From JAHEAO01 sp041633555 (lineage in GTDB: Bacteria > Pseudomonadota > Alphaproteobacteria > Rhodobacterales > Rhodobacteraceae), in NCBI GenBank assembly GCA_041633555.1, contig JBFKFZ010000016.1, forward strand, positions 1 through 59,519: a DNA stretch of 59,519 nucleotides, given 5' to 3'. The notes below the pieces were generated by a model. That model saw only the letters and a list, made by a program, of their open reading frames with translations. It was not told where the DNA came from and searched no databases. Both the position numbers and the translations under genes were made by a program. Below, one piece after another: positions 8,143 to 16,897 of this stretch. How positions within the stretch are numbered: position 1 is the first letter of the stretch; each line of letters begins with the position of its first letter.

Positions 8143-9318
8143 ATGTCTGCCGCAGTCGTTACGGAGAAACCGACCGCTTGCCTTGCCTTGGCTGACGGCA
8201 CGCTGTTCTACGGCAAGGGATTCGGCGCCGCCGGAATGACGGTTGCTGAACTCTGTTTCAACACCGCCATGACCGGCTATCAAGAGATCATGACGGACCC
8301 CTCCTATGCGGGTCAGATCGTCACCTTCACCTTCCCCCATATCGGCAATACCGGGGTCAATCCCGAAGATGACGAAACCGCCGATCCGGTCGCGGCTGGA
8401 ATGGTGGTGAAATGGGATCCGACCGAGCCGAGCAACTGGCGCGCGACGGAGAACCTGACCGGTTGGCTTGCCAAGCGCAACCGGATCGGCATTGGCGGCC
8501 TCGATACCCGGCGCCTGACCCGGGCGATCCGCCAGCAGGGCGCACCGCATGTTGCGTTGTCACATTGCCCGGACGGGAATTTCGACATGGAAGCGCTGGT
8601 AACAGCGGCCCGCAATTTTCCCGGGCTGGTCGGCCTCGATCTGGCCAAAGAGGTTACCTGCGCGCAATCCTATCACTGGAACGAGATGCGGTGGGCCTGG
8701 CCCGAAGGATATGCCAGGCGTCCTTCCAAGGGTCACAAGGTCGTCGCCTTGGATTACGGGGCGAAACGCAACATTCTGCGTTGCCTCGCCTCGGCAGGAT
8801 GCGACGTGATCGTGCTGCCCGCTACCGCCACCGCCGAGGAGGTCCTGGCCCATGAACCGGCCGGCATCTTCCTGTCCAACGGCCCGGGCGATCCCGCCGC
8901 GACAGGCGAATATGCTGTGCCGATGATCCGAGACCTGCTGGATCGAACCCAACTTCCGATTTTCGGAATATGCCTTGGACATCAGATGCTTGCGCTGGCC
9001 GTCGGAGCCAAGACGATCAAGATGAACCACGGCCACCACGGCGCTAATCATCCGGTCAAGGATATCGAGACCGGCAAGGTCGAGATCACCTCGATGAATC
9101 ACGGCTTCGCGGTGGATAGCCAGACCCTGCCCAACGGAGTTCTGGAAACCCATGTCAGCCTGTTCGACGGATCGAACTGCGGCATTCGCATCGCCGACCG
9201 TCCGGTCTTTTCGGTGCAGTATCACCCGGAAGCCAGCCCTGGCCCGCAGGACAGCTATTATCTTTTCGAGCGCTTCGTCGAAGCCATTGAAAAAAGGCCT
9301 GATTCCGGTTCGGATTAA
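8143..9318 (+). CDS. carA: Carbamoyl-phosphate synthase small subunit
   Basis: This glutaminase subunit supplies ammonia to CarB for carbamoyl phosphate, which is used for arginine and pyrimidines. The N-terminal CPSase domain (about 10-140) includes GFGAAG and FNTAMTGYQEIMTDPSYAGQ. The class I glutamine amidotransferase domain (about 190-385) contains LSNGPGDP, the nucleophile loop FGICLGHQ, HGHHGANHPV and the catalytic His/Glu in QYHPEASPGP. The length of 391 is normal. The start follows CGGAGAG. carB is not in the window, so carA is separated from its partner. Confidence 0.96.
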   Translation: MSAAVVTEKPTACLALADGTLFYGKGFGAAGMTVAELCFNTAMTGYQEIMTDPSYAGQIVTFTFPHIGNTGVNPEDDETADPVAAGMVVKWDPTEPSNWRATENLTGWLAKRNRIGIGGLDTRRLTRAIRQQGAPHVALSHCPDGNFDMEALVTAARNFPGLVGLDLAKEVTCAQSYHWNEMRWAWPEGYARRPSKGHKVVALDYGAKRNILRCLASAGCDVIVLPATATAEEVLAHEPAGIFLSNGPGDPAATGEYAVPMIRDLLDRTQLPIFGICLGHQMLALAVGAKTIKMNHGHHGANHPVKDIETGKVEITSMNHGFAVDSQTLPNGVLETHVSLFDGSNCGIRIADRPVFSVQYHPEASPGPQDSYYLFERFVEAIEKRPDSGSD

Positions 9319-9377
9319 CTTGAACCTAACCCTGACGGGTAGAGTGTGGCGGCTGTATCGCAACCGCTGGCCGGAAA

Positions 9378-10009
9378 ATGAACACCCGAACCAACCCAGA
9401 TTCGCTGCTCCCGTTGCCGCTGTCTCCGCTTGTGCTGAGGCGCGACGGACAGGCCGCGCCGCAGAGTCAGATCCTGGTGGATTGCGGGGAATTGTCCCCG
9501 GGTGACCTGCTGAAGGCTGTCGCCCTGTCTGCGCGCGAAGAAGCCGAGTTCGGCGGCATCCTGCTGGCCAATGACATGGTCACCGATGCCGGGCTTTGCC
9601 GCGGGCTCGCCTTGCAGTTCGGCTGCGAGATTTCCGAATTCAACATCACACGCCCCGATGCCCGGCTGATCGATCATTTTGGCCCGGATCGCTGTCTTCG
9701 CGAAAGCTTCGTGCCCTGGAAACGCACTGGTGCCGCATCCGCTGCACGGCTCGCTCGGCTATTATGGCTTCGGAATTCTGACCGCCCTCTTTCTGATTGC
9801 CGAAGTGGTTTCGCTCGGCGTCGGTCCGCTGGCGATCTCAACGACGAGTCACCGCGGCCTCTGGCCATGGCTGCCGATCTTGCATTTCCATTTCCCGCTC
9901 GCCGCCATCGCCGCCCACAAGGGAATTTGGGAGCTTATCGTCAAGCCGTTCCATCGGGACAAGACGGCTCATGGATATGTCTCGGCCGAGACTGCTGTGC
10001 CTCAGGAGC
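9378..10009 (+). pseudogene. Glycosyltransferase remnant with internal deletion and frame change
   Basis: Two ends of one protein family are present without the middle. From 9378 the frame encodes about 115 residues resembling the MshEN/GspE-N-type domain at the start of some Rhodobacterales family 2 glycosyltransferases (LVDCGELSPGDLLKAVALS, then DARLIDHFGPDRCLRESFVPW). From about 9735, in another frame, comes the membrane-bound C terminus (HPLHGSLGYYGFGILTALF, then LPILHFHFPLAAIAAHKGIWE and KTAHG). The catalytic domain with its DxD motif is missing, and no stop in that frame occurs before the opposing GntR gene. Confidence 0.7.
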
Positions 10010-10645
10010 CTATTCCGACCCGATCTTTAGTCGCGTCTCGAATGCAAGCGAGATATGGTCTTTCAGGGCTTTGTATGCTGCCTCGCCATTCCCGGCTTCG
10101 ATTGCCGCGACGATCTTGTCATGCTCCGCCAGCGCCGTCGGCCCGCGGCCCTCGACGGCCAGCGATGTCGTGGCCAGAAGCGCCATCGACCGGTGAACGA
10201 GGTCGAGTTGCTGCACCAGATAGCGATTGTGCGAGGCGAGGTGGATCTGCTTGTGAAACCGCCTGTTCGCGCGGGACAGCGCATCCGGGTCATCGACGAT
10301 CTTGCGGTCATCCTCGACCATTGCCCGCAAGACCCGAACCTCTTCGGGGGCGGCATGCCGGGCGGCAAGTCGCGCCGCCAGACCCTCTAGTTCGGTGCGC
10401 ACGACATAAAGCTCGGCCAGTTGGTTGTGATCGAGCGAGGCAACGATCAGGCTGCGTCCGTCGCGCGTCAGCATGGACTGGGTCTCAAGTCGCTGCAGGG
10501 CTTCCCGGATGGGAGTGCGGGAGACGCCGAACCTCTCGGCCAGTTCGCTTTCAACCAGACGGTCGCCGGGACGGTAGACCCCGGTATCTATGGCATCCAG
10601 AATCAGCTGATATGCATCTTTCTGGGTGGTTCTGGTTTCGGCCAT
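10010..10645 (-). CDS. GntR-family regulator, FCD type
   Basis: The 211-residue DNA-binding regulator has a winged helix-turn-helix at about 10-75 (GDRLVESELAERFGVSRTPI, REALQRLETQSML). Its C-terminal all-helical FCD ligand-binding domain (about 85-205) carries likely metal-binding residues in the spaced motifs RRFHKQIHLASHN and LAEHDKIVAAIEAGN. FCD regulators usually respond to small carboxylates, but the ligand cannot be read from the sequence. It converges on the glycosyltransferase remnant and is divergent from the HAD gene. The start is preceded by AGGGAGG. Confidence 0.88.
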   Translation of the reverse strand: MAETRTTQKDAYQLILDAIDTGVYRPGDRLVESELAERFGVSRTPIREALQRLETQSMLTRDGRSLIVASLDHNQLAELYVVRTELEGLAARLAARHAAPEEVRVLRAMVEDDRKIVDDPDALSRANRRFHKQIHLASHNRYLVQQLDLVHRSMALLATTSLAVEGRGPTALAEHDKIVAAIEAGNGEAAYKALKDHISLAFETRLKIGSE

Positions 10646-10777
10646 CGATGCCTCCCTGCTCTGCCTGTGACCCTAAGGGCGGCGTTGCCCGGCAATCAAG
10701 CCCTGCTTCTCTGTCAAATGATGCAGAACAGCCTTGACCCGTTCCAAAGGCCGCGGAATGCCGCTATCGTCCGCGCC

Positions 10778-11440
10778 ATGATACCGACCGCCTTCTCACA
10801 TGTCCGCGCCTGGGTCTTCGACCTCGACAACACGCTTTACCCGCCTGCCGCGCGTCTCTTCGATCAGATCGAGGTGCGGATGACCGACTGGGTAATGACC
10901 GCGCTTGGCGTCGCGCGTGACGAGGCCGACCGGCTGCGCCGACACTACTGGGCGAGGTACGGCACGACCCTTGCCGGGTTGATGGCCGAACACGGTGTCG
11001 ATCCCGCTCCCTACCTTCATGAAGTGCACGAGATTGACCTGTCGCACCTCGTGGTCGACCGCGATCTGGCGCAGCGGATCACGGATCTTCCCGGCCGAAG
11101 GATTGTCTATACCAACGGATCGGCTCCCTACGCCGAGCGGGTGCTGGGAGCGCGCGGACTGGCGGGCGCTTTCGACGCCGTCTATGGCGTGGAAAATGCG
11201 GGCTTCCGCCCCAAGCCGGAGCGCGCGGCATTCGAGGCGATCTTTGCGGCCGACGACCTAGACCCAAGGACCGCCGCGATGTTCGAAGACGACAGCCGCA
11301 ATCTCGTTGCGCCGCACGCGATGGGGATGCGGACGGTACATGTCGCGCCCACTGCCGCGCCCGCGGACCATATCCACCACCATACCGATGATCTGGGGGG
11401 CTTCCTGTCGGTCCTCGTCCAGCGCCAAACCGTCGGATGA
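10778..11440 (+). CDS. HAD-family hydrolase, probable pyrimidine 5'-nucleotidase
   Basis: This cytosolic phosphatase has the HAD motif I nucleophile in WVFDLDNTLYP (about 12-22), motif II in IVYTNGSAPYA, and motifs III and IV in RPKPERAAFEAIF and AAMFEDDSRNL. The sequence style matches the SDT1/pyrimidine 5'-nucleotidase branch, but the substrate is an inference. Its stop overlaps the next start as ATGA (11437-11440), indicating translational coupling with the UbiH-type gene. Confidence 0.85.
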   Translation: MIPTAFSHVRAWVFDLDNTLYPPAARLFDQIEVRMTDWVMTALGVARDEADRLRRHYWARYGTTLAGLMAEHGVDPAPYLHEVHEIDLSHLVVDRDLAQRITDLPGRRIVYTNGSAPYAERVLGARGLAGAFDAVYGVENAGFRPKPERAAFEAIFAADDLDPRTAAMFEDDSRNLVAPHAMGMRTVHVAPTAAPADHIHHHTDDLGGFLSVLVQRQTVG

Positions 11441-12636
11441 GCCGCGAATCCTGCGATATGCTTATTTCCGGCGGCGGCATTGCCGGACTGGTGGCCGCCT
11501 GCGCGCTCGGCCACGCGGGGTTCTCGGTGACCCTTGTCGACCCCACCCTGCCCGCGACCGACGGCGGGGACCCGACAGCCGATTTGCGCTCCACCGCTTA
11601 CCTGCAACCGGCGCAAAGGCTGTTTGCCGAGTTAGGGCTGTGGGGCCGGCTGGCACCGCATGCCGTGCCGCTGGAGGCGCTGCGGATCGTCGACACGGTC
11701 GGTTCGCCGCCCGAACTTCGTGACGAGCGCCTGTTCCGCTCCGACGATCTGGGAGAGCAGCCCTTCGGCTGGAATTTCCTCAACTGGCTGACCCGGCGCG
11801 AGGTACTGGCCGAGCTGAACAGCCGGAAAGGCATCGACTTGCGGTTCGGCGCCGGCTTTCGCTCGATGCTGACCCGCACGACCGGCGCCATCGTGACGCT
11901 GACGGACGGCTGCCGGATCGAGGCCCGGCTGGTCATCGGCGCCGACGGCCGGGAATCGCCGGTAAGAGAGGCCGCGGGCATAGCCGCGCAGACCACGCGC
12001 TACGGCCAGAAATCGCTGGCCTTCACGGCCACCCACCCGGTGCCGCACGACAACATCTCGACCGAGATCTATCATCATGGCGGCCCTTTCACGATGGTGC
12101 CGCTGGCGGATATCGAGGGAAGGCCGGCTTCGGCCATCGTCTGGATGAATGAAGGGCCACGGTCGGTTGAATTGCGCGGCATGGAGATTGCTCGTTTCAA
12201 CGCCGAGATGACGGACCGTTCGGCGGGCCTCTTCGGATCGATGGAGCTTGCCGGTTCACGCGGCATCTTCCCGATCATCACGCAAAAGGCCGAGCGGCTG
12301 ACCGCGGAACGCACCGCGCTGGTGGCCGAGGCGGCACATGTCCTCCCGCCGATCGGGGCGCAGGGGCTGAACACGTCGCTGAACGACATTGCCGCACTGG
12401 TCGAGGCAGCGCGAGATCACGCCGATGATCTCGGCGGCCCGGCGATGCTCGCGGATTATGCCCGCTCTCGTCAGGCCGATATCGCCCGCCGTACCAGCGT
12501 CATCGACCTCTTCAACAGGGTCACGCGGTCGGACGCGGCACCGTTGCAGGGCCTGCGGCTTGCCGGGCTGAAGGCAGTGCATGACGTCGCGCCGCTGCGC
12601 CGCAGGATCATGCAGGCAGGCATGGGGCCACTCTGA
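11437..12636 (+). CDS. UbiH/UbiF-family FAD-dependent hydroxylase
   Basis: This flavoprotein monooxygenase of 399 residues is probably one of the ring hydroxylases of ubiquinone synthesis, acting at the inner membrane. The N-terminal FAD site is LISGGGIAGLVAACALGHAG (about 6-25), the DG motif is in VIGADGRESPVREAAG, and the C-terminal FAD/ribityl motif is AHVLPPIGAQGLNTSLND. Which ring position it modifies cannot be told from sequence alone. It is coupled by a 4-base overlap to the HAD gene and converges with the aminotransferase. Confidence 0.88.
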   Translation: MSRESCDMLISGGGIAGLVAACALGHAGFSVTLVDPTLPATDGGDPTADLRSTAYLQPAQRLFAELGLWGRLAPHAVPLEALRIVDTVGSPPELRDERLFRSDDLGEQPFGWNFLNWLTRREVLAELNSRKGIDLRFGAGFRSMLTRTTGAIVTLTDGCRIEARLVIGADGRESPVREAAGIAAQTTRYGQKSLAFTATHPVPHDNISTEIYHHGGPFTMVPLADIEGRPASAIVWMNEGPRSVELRGMEIARFNAEMTDRSAGLFGSMELAGSRGIFPIITQKAERLTAERTALVAEAAHVLPPIGAQGLNTSLNDIAALVEAARDHADDLGGPAMLADYARSRQADIARRTSVIDLFNRVTRSDAAPLQGLRLAGLKAVHDVAPLRRRIMQAGMGPL

Positions 12637-12650
12637 GCTGGGAGACGCGT

Positions 12651-13787
12651 TCAGCCGGCGGCAAAAACCTGATCGAGCGCAGCCTTCAGGCGGGAGACGC
12701 TCGCATCCACGTCATAGAGCTTGTCGAGCCCGAAGAGACCCAATCGGAAACTTCGGTAATCCGGTCCTTCGTCGCATTGCAGCGGCACACCAGCCGCGAT
12801 CTGCAAGCCCTGGGCCGCGAACTTCTTGCCGTTCTGAACCTCGGGGTCGCTGGTGTAGCAGACGACGACGCCCGGCGCGCCAAATCCATCCGCAGCGACA
12901 GATTTCAGGCCGTAATCGGCCAGCATCGCCCTGACTCGGTGTCCCTGCTCCCATTGCGCATCGCGCAGTTTGTCGAAGCCATGGTCGCGGGTCTCGATCA
13001 TCGTGTCACGGAAGGCGCGCAATGCGTCGGTCGGCATTGTGGCGTGATAGGCGTGACCGCCCGCCATATAGGCCTCCATGATCGACATCCACTTAGCCAG
13101 ATCGATGGCGAAACTCGTCGATTTGCGCGCCCGAGCGCGGGCAGCGGCATCCTCGTTCATCATCACGAGACCGGCAGAGGGTTGCGCCGACCAGCCCTTC
13201 TGCGGGGCCGAGATTAGCACGTCGACGCCCGTCGCCTTCATGTTCACCCACGCACAACCGGAGGCAATACAGTCCAAAACGAAGAGGCCGCCCGCTGCAT
13301 GCACCGCATTGGCCACAGCGCGCAGGTAGTCGTCTGGCAGGATCATCCCGGACGCTGTCTCTACGTGCGGCGCAAAGACCACGTCCGGTTGCTCTGTGCG
13401 GATACGCTCGACGACCTCGGCAATCGGCGCCGGTGCGAAAGGCGCATCCACCGCGTTGCCCTCGCGGCGGGCTTTCATCAAGACCTCTTCCGACGTGACG
13501 CCGCCGGCCTCGGAGATCTGCGACCAGCGATAGGAAAACCAGCCGTTACGGATGACGAGCGCCTTGCCTCCGGTCGCGAATTGCCGCGCCACGGCTTCCA
13601 TCGCATACGTGCCGCCGCCGGGAATGATGGCGACCGCATCGGCATTGTAGACCTCGCGGAGCATGCCGTTGATGTCGCGCATGACTTGCTGGAAAGCCGC
13701 ACTCATGTGATTCAGCGACCGGTCGGTGAAGACGACCGAGAATTCCAGCAGGCCGTCGGGGTCGATGTCAGAGCGTAGGGCGGGCAT
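12651..13787 (-). CDS. Class V PLP aminotransferase (alanine/serine-glyoxylate type)
   Basis: The 378-residue PLP enzyme is of the alanine-glyoxylate/serine-pyruvate aminotransferase family. Visible are the cofactor-contact loop IIPGGGTYAMEA, the PLP-binding aspartate in LFVLDCIASG, the Schiff-base lysine in LISAPQKGWSAQPS (about 205) and the C-terminal FRLGLFGLDKL. The natural amino donor is uncertain. The start MPALRSDIDP is chosen because the 19 upstream in-frame residues look non-coding. It lies 60 bases downstream of the Lrp pair on the same strand and could be their target. Confidence 0.85.
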   Translation of the reverse strand: MPALRSDIDPDGLLEFSVVFTDRSLNHMSAAFQQVMRDINGMLREVYNADAVAIIPGGGTYAMEAVARQFATGGKALVIRNGWFSYRWSQISEAGGVTSEEVLMKARREGNAVDAPFAPAPIAEVVERIRTEQPDVVFAPHVETASGMILPDDYLRAVANAVHAAGGLFVLDCIASGCAWVNMKATGVDVLISAPQKGWSAQPSAGLVMMNEDAAARARARKSTSFAIDLAKWMSIMEAYMAGGHAYHATMPTDALRAFRDTMIETRDHGFDKLRDAQWEQGHRVRAMLADYGLKSVAADGFGAPGVVVCYTSDPEVQNGKKFAAQGLQIAAGVPLQCDEGPDYRSFRLGLFGLDKLYDVDASVSRLKAALDQVFAAG

Positions 13788-13847
13788 GGGCAACCTCTTC
13801 ATTCGGGATTGCGGCCAACCTACAGCGCCATGCCTGGAAGGCAATGG

Positions 13848-14306
13848 TCAGCCGAGCGGCCCCGGCAGCCGCTCCTCGCTCAGCAGCACATTCGCCTCGA
13901 CGTTGCCAACGCCCGGCAGGGTCATGATCCGGCGCCGTAGGACCCGCTCGAAATCCGCCAGATCGCGTGCCACGACCCGTAGGCGGTAATCGTAGACGCC
14001 AAGCACATGTTGCACTGTCTGGACTTCGGGGATTGCCGAGACGGCGCGCTCGAAATCCTCGAGGCTGATACGACCCTTGGTGGCCAGTTTGACACCTAGG
14101 AACACGGTGACACCGAACCCGAGCTTCTCATGGTCAAGCTCCAGCCGCCGGCCGCACAGAATGCCGGCATCCGTCAGCCGCTTGATCCGACGCCAGGTCG
14201 CCGGCTGCGACAATTCCAGCTGTCGCCCCAGCGCGCCGGCACCGATGGTGGCGTCCCGCGACAGTTCTCGCAGAATGCAGTAGTCGATCTCGTCAAGTTC
14301 GATCAT
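13848..14306 (-). CDS. Lrp/AsnC-family regulator (first of a tandem pair)
   Basis: This 152-residue feast/famine regulator has an N-terminal helix-turn-helix (about 5-60: DYCILRELSRDATIGAGALG, LELSQPATWRRIKRLTDAG) and a C-terminal RAM/ligand domain (about 70-145) with VQTVQHVLGVYDYRLRVVA. The start overlaps the stop of the upstream paralogue by 4 bases, so the two are translated together. Regulation of nearby amino acid genes (aminotransferase, ilvC) is plausible from position only. Confidence 0.88.
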   Translation of the reverse strand: MIELDEIDYCILRELSRDATIGAGALGRQLELSQPATWRRIKRLTDAGILCGRRLELDHEKLGFGVTVFLGVKLATKGRISLEDFERAVSAIPEVQTVQHVLGVYDYRLRVVARDLADFERVLRRRIMTLPGVGNVEANVLLSEERLPGPLG

Positions 14307-14758
14307 ATCGGCAGCGCCTCTTCGGTCTTGATCGTGGCGACATGCATCAGCGCCTCAATATCGGCGATGTGCGGCAGGGTCAGGATCCGGCTGCGATAGA
14401 TCTGCTGATAATGTTTCATGTCGCGCGCGATGACCGACAGGCGCACATCGACCCGGCCGAGGAATGTCTGCAGCTCGACTGCCTCGGGCACGCCGCGGGC
14501 CGCAGAGAGGAATTCGTCGAAGGCGCGGGCGTCGGTCTTGTCAAGCGTGATCCGCAGGGAAACCTCGACCGCATAGCCGAGCGCCTGCCAATCGATGACC
14601 GCGCAATGGCCTTTCAGGATGCCTTGCGTGGCAAGCCTATCCAGCCGCCTTGCCGCTGTGGCGGCGGCGACGCGGCAGCGCTCGGCTAGGTCCGCGACGG
14701 GAATTGCCGGGTCGGCCTGAAGGTAGCGCAGCAGGCGCCGATCGACATCGTCAAGCAT
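14303..14758 (-). CDS. Lrp/AsnC-family regulator (second of a tandem pair)
   Basis: The 151-residue paralogue of the neighbouring regulator has the same plan: a helix-turn-helix (AERCRVAAATAARRLDRLAT) and a RAM domain (VELQTFLGRVDVRLSVIA). It is divergent from ilvC, and an 18-base palindrome (14801-14818) lies in the shared promoter region. The pair may form hetero-oligomers, as seen for other Lrp paralogues; this is inference. Confidence 0.88.
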   Translation of the reverse strand: MLDDVDRRLLRYLQADPAIPVADLAERCRVAAATAARRLDRLATQGILKGHCAVIDWQALGYAVEVSLRITLDKTDARAFDEFLSAARGVPEAVELQTFLGRVDVRLSVIARDMKHYQQIYRSRILTLPHIADIEALMHVATIKTEEALPI

Positions 14759-14800
14759 GAAATCTCCACAATCCTATAAATCTGCGAATGACCTTCTCAC

Positions 14801-14818
14801 ATTTCTGCAAAGAAATGT
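14801..14818. promoter_or_regulatory. Candidate Lrp/AsnC operator palindrome
   Basis: CATTTCTGCAAAGAAATG is a perfect 7+7 inverted repeat with a 4-base centre, midway between the divergent lrp-type gene and ilvC. Its size and A/T-rich centre fit Lrp/AsnC operators. Confidence 0.45.
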
Positions 14819-14893
14819 CCATTCGTCCCTACTCATTCGGCGCGGCATCCTTATCCTGCCCGGCAGTCCAACTGCTTCTGAAAGGAATTCGAC

Positions 14894-15916
14894 ATGCGCG
14901 TCTACTATGATCGCGATTGCGACATCAACCTGATCAAAGACAAGAAGGTCGCGATCCTCGGCTACGGGTCGCAGGGTCATGCCCATGCGTTGAACCTACG
15001 CGATTCAGGGGCTAAGAACCTCGCCGTGGCCCTGCGGGAGGGCTCGCCCTCGGCCAAGAAGGCCGAGGCCGAGGGGCTGCAGGTGATGGGCATCGCCGAG
15101 GCCGCCAAGTGGTGCGACCTGATCATGTTCACCATGCCCGACGAGTTGCAGGCCGAGACCTACCGGAAATACGTACATGACAATCTGAAGGAAGGCTCTG
15201 CCATCGCCTTCGCCCACGGTCTCAATGTGCATTTCGGGCTGATCGAGCCGAAGCCCGGCGTCGATGTGATCATGATGGCCCCCAAGGGCCCGGGCCACAC
15301 GGTGCGCAGCGAATATGCCAAGGGCGGCGGTGTTCCCTGCCTTGTCGCAGTCGAACAGGACGCTTCGGGCAAGGCAATGGAAATCGGCCTGTCCTATTGC
15401 TCGGCCATTGGCGGCGGGCGGTCCGGAATCATCGAGACCAACTTCCGGCAGGAATGCGAAACCGACCTGTTCGGCGAACAGGCGGTGCTTTGCGGCGGCC
15501 TGGTCGAGCTGATCCGGATGGGTTTCGAGACGCTGGTCGAGGCCGGGTACGAGCCTGAGATGGCCTATTTCGAATGCCTCCACGAGGTGAAGCTGATCGT
15601 CGACCTGATCTATGAGGGCGGCATCGCCAACATGAACTACTCGATCTCGAACACCGCCGAATACGGCGAATATGTTTCGGGTCCGCGCATCCTGCCGTAT
15701 GACGAGACCAAGGCGCGGATGAAGGAGGTTCTGCGCGACATCCAGACCGGCCGGTTCGTTCGCGACTTTATGCAGGAGAATGCCGTCGGCCAGCCAATGT
15801 TCAAGGCGACCCGCCGACTGAACGACGAGCACCAGATCGAGCAGGTCGGCGAAAAGCTGCGGGCGATGATGCCATGGATTTCCAAGGGCAAGATGGTCGA
15901 CAAGGCGAAGAACTAA
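14894..15916 (+). CDS. ilvC: Ketol-acid reductoisomerase
   Basis: IlvC catalyses the second common step of valine and isoleucine synthesis (NADPH- and Mg-dependent isomeroreduction of acetolactate or acetohydroxybutyrate). Its 340 residues are of the short class I type. The N-terminal Rossmann motif is VAILGYGSQGHAHALNLRDS (about 19-38). The metal-binding and catalytic residues lie in the C-terminal helical domain (ETDLFGEQAVLCGG, then YFECLHEVKLIVDLIYEGG). AAAGGAATTCGAC precedes the ATG. It is followed by a good terminator hairpin. Confidence 0.97.
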   Translation: MRVYYDRDCDINLIKDKKVAILGYGSQGHAHALNLRDSGAKNLAVALREGSPSAKKAEAEGLQVMGIAEAAKWCDLIMFTMPDELQAETYRKYVHDNLKEGSAIAFAHGLNVHFGLIEPKPGVDVIMMAPKGPGHTVRSEYAKGGGVPCLVAVEQDASGKAMEIGLSYCSAIGGGRSGIIETNFRQECETDLFGEQAVLCGGLVELIRMGFETLVEAGYEPEMAYFECLHEVKLIVDLIYEGGIANMNYSISNTAEYGEYVSGPRILPYDETKARMKEVLRDIQTGRFVRDFMQENAVGQPMFKATRRLNDEHQIEQVGEKLRAMMPWISKGKMVDKAKN

Positions 15917-15945
15917 GACCTTCGCGCCGCAAGAAAGCTGGAAAG

Positions 15946-15970
15946 GGGGCAGCGGTTGCGCTGCCCCTTC
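15946..15970 (+). terminator. ilvC terminator hairpin
   Basis: GGGGCAGCG (15946-15954), loop GTTG, CGCTGCCCC (15959-15967), then TTC. This is a perfect 9-bp stem 30 bases after ilvC with a short T-run. It ends 18 bases before the next start. Confidence 0.75.
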
Positions 15971-15987
15971 GTCATCAGGGATTTGAG

Positions 15988-16887
15988 ATGCCACAACCGG
16001 GGATCAGGGACTGGCTCTTCGTCGCGATCCTCGGCGTGATCTGGGGCGCGACCTTCATGGTCGTGACCATGGCGCTCGAAGGCTACGGACCGGTGACGGT
16101 GGCCTGCGCGCGAACAGGTATCGGTGCGCTCGTTCTCGTCGGGATTGCCCGCGCGACGGGCAGCCCGGTTCTGCCACGGCCCGATCCGGTGTTGTTGGCG
16201 CATGTCGTGGCCATCGGTCTCTTGTCGACGGCCCTGCCGTTCTTCCTGCTCTCCTGGGGTCAGCAAGTCGTACCCTCGGCCTTCGCGGGCCTCTCGATGG
16301 CGTCGGTGCCGCTCTTCGTTTTGCCGCTTGCGCATTTCTTCGTCGCCGGAGAGATGCTGACCGCGCGCAAGGCCACGGGCTTTCTGATCGGTTTCGCGGG
16401 CACGGTGATCCTGATCTGGACCGATGCCTTCACCGGCGGTGCGGCCGCCCTACCCCGGCTGGCCTGTATCGGTGCCGCCGCCTGCTATGCGGTCTCTTCG
16501 ATCCTCGTGGGGCGCTGCCCGCCGATTGATCCGCTGACACTTGCTGCAACCTCCATTCTGGTCGGCGCAGCGGTCATGATACCAATGATGATCTGGGCCG
16601 AGGGCGTCCCCGGATCGGCCGCGCTGCGACCGATGGCGGCGATCCTGATCCTCGGCGCGGTGCCCACGGCCTTGGCAACGCTGATCCGCGTCGCCGTGAT
16701 CCGCTCGGCCGGACCAACATTCCTGTCACTGGTGAACTACCAAGTGCCGCTATGGTCAATCGCCTTCGGCGCGCTGGTCCTTGGCGAGGCGCTGCCGGGC
16801 CGGTTCTTCATAGCCCTCGCCCTAATCCTGTCGGGGCTGGCGATCAGCCAGTTCAACGCGATCAACCGAATACTCTCGGGCCGTTGA
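15988..16887 (+). CDS. EamA/DMT-family transporter
   Basis: The 299-residue inner-membrane protein has about ten membrane helices in two EamA repeats (about 8-135 and 150-290); the first begins WLFVAILGVIWGATFMVV. Members export amino acids or other metabolites, but the substrate is unknown here. The start MPQPGIRDW is chosen because the hydrophobic helix begins soon after it and the preceding bases form the ilvC terminator. It is convergent with glmM, only 10 bases away. Confidence 0.85.
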   Translation: MPQPGIRDWLFVAILGVIWGATFMVVTMALEGYGPVTVACARTGIGALVLVGIARATGSPVLPRPDPVLLAHVVAIGLLSTALPFFLLSWGQQVVPSAFAGLSMASVPLFVLPLAHFFVAGEMLTARKATGFLIGFAGTVILIWTDAFTGGAAALPRLACIGAAACYAVSSILVGRCPPIDPLTLAATSILVGAAVMIPMMIWAEGVPGSAALRPMAAILILGAVPTALATLIRVAVIRSAGPTFLSLVNYQVPLWSIAFGALVLGEALPGRFFIALALILSGLAISQFNAINRILSGR

Positions 16888-16897
16888 TAGACAGCTG

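Noticed and set aside
12651..14758. Possible gene cluster for a new amino acid pathway (aminotransferase plus two Lrp genes)
   Set aside because: All three belong to common families and nothing beyond adjacency supports a dedicated pathway.
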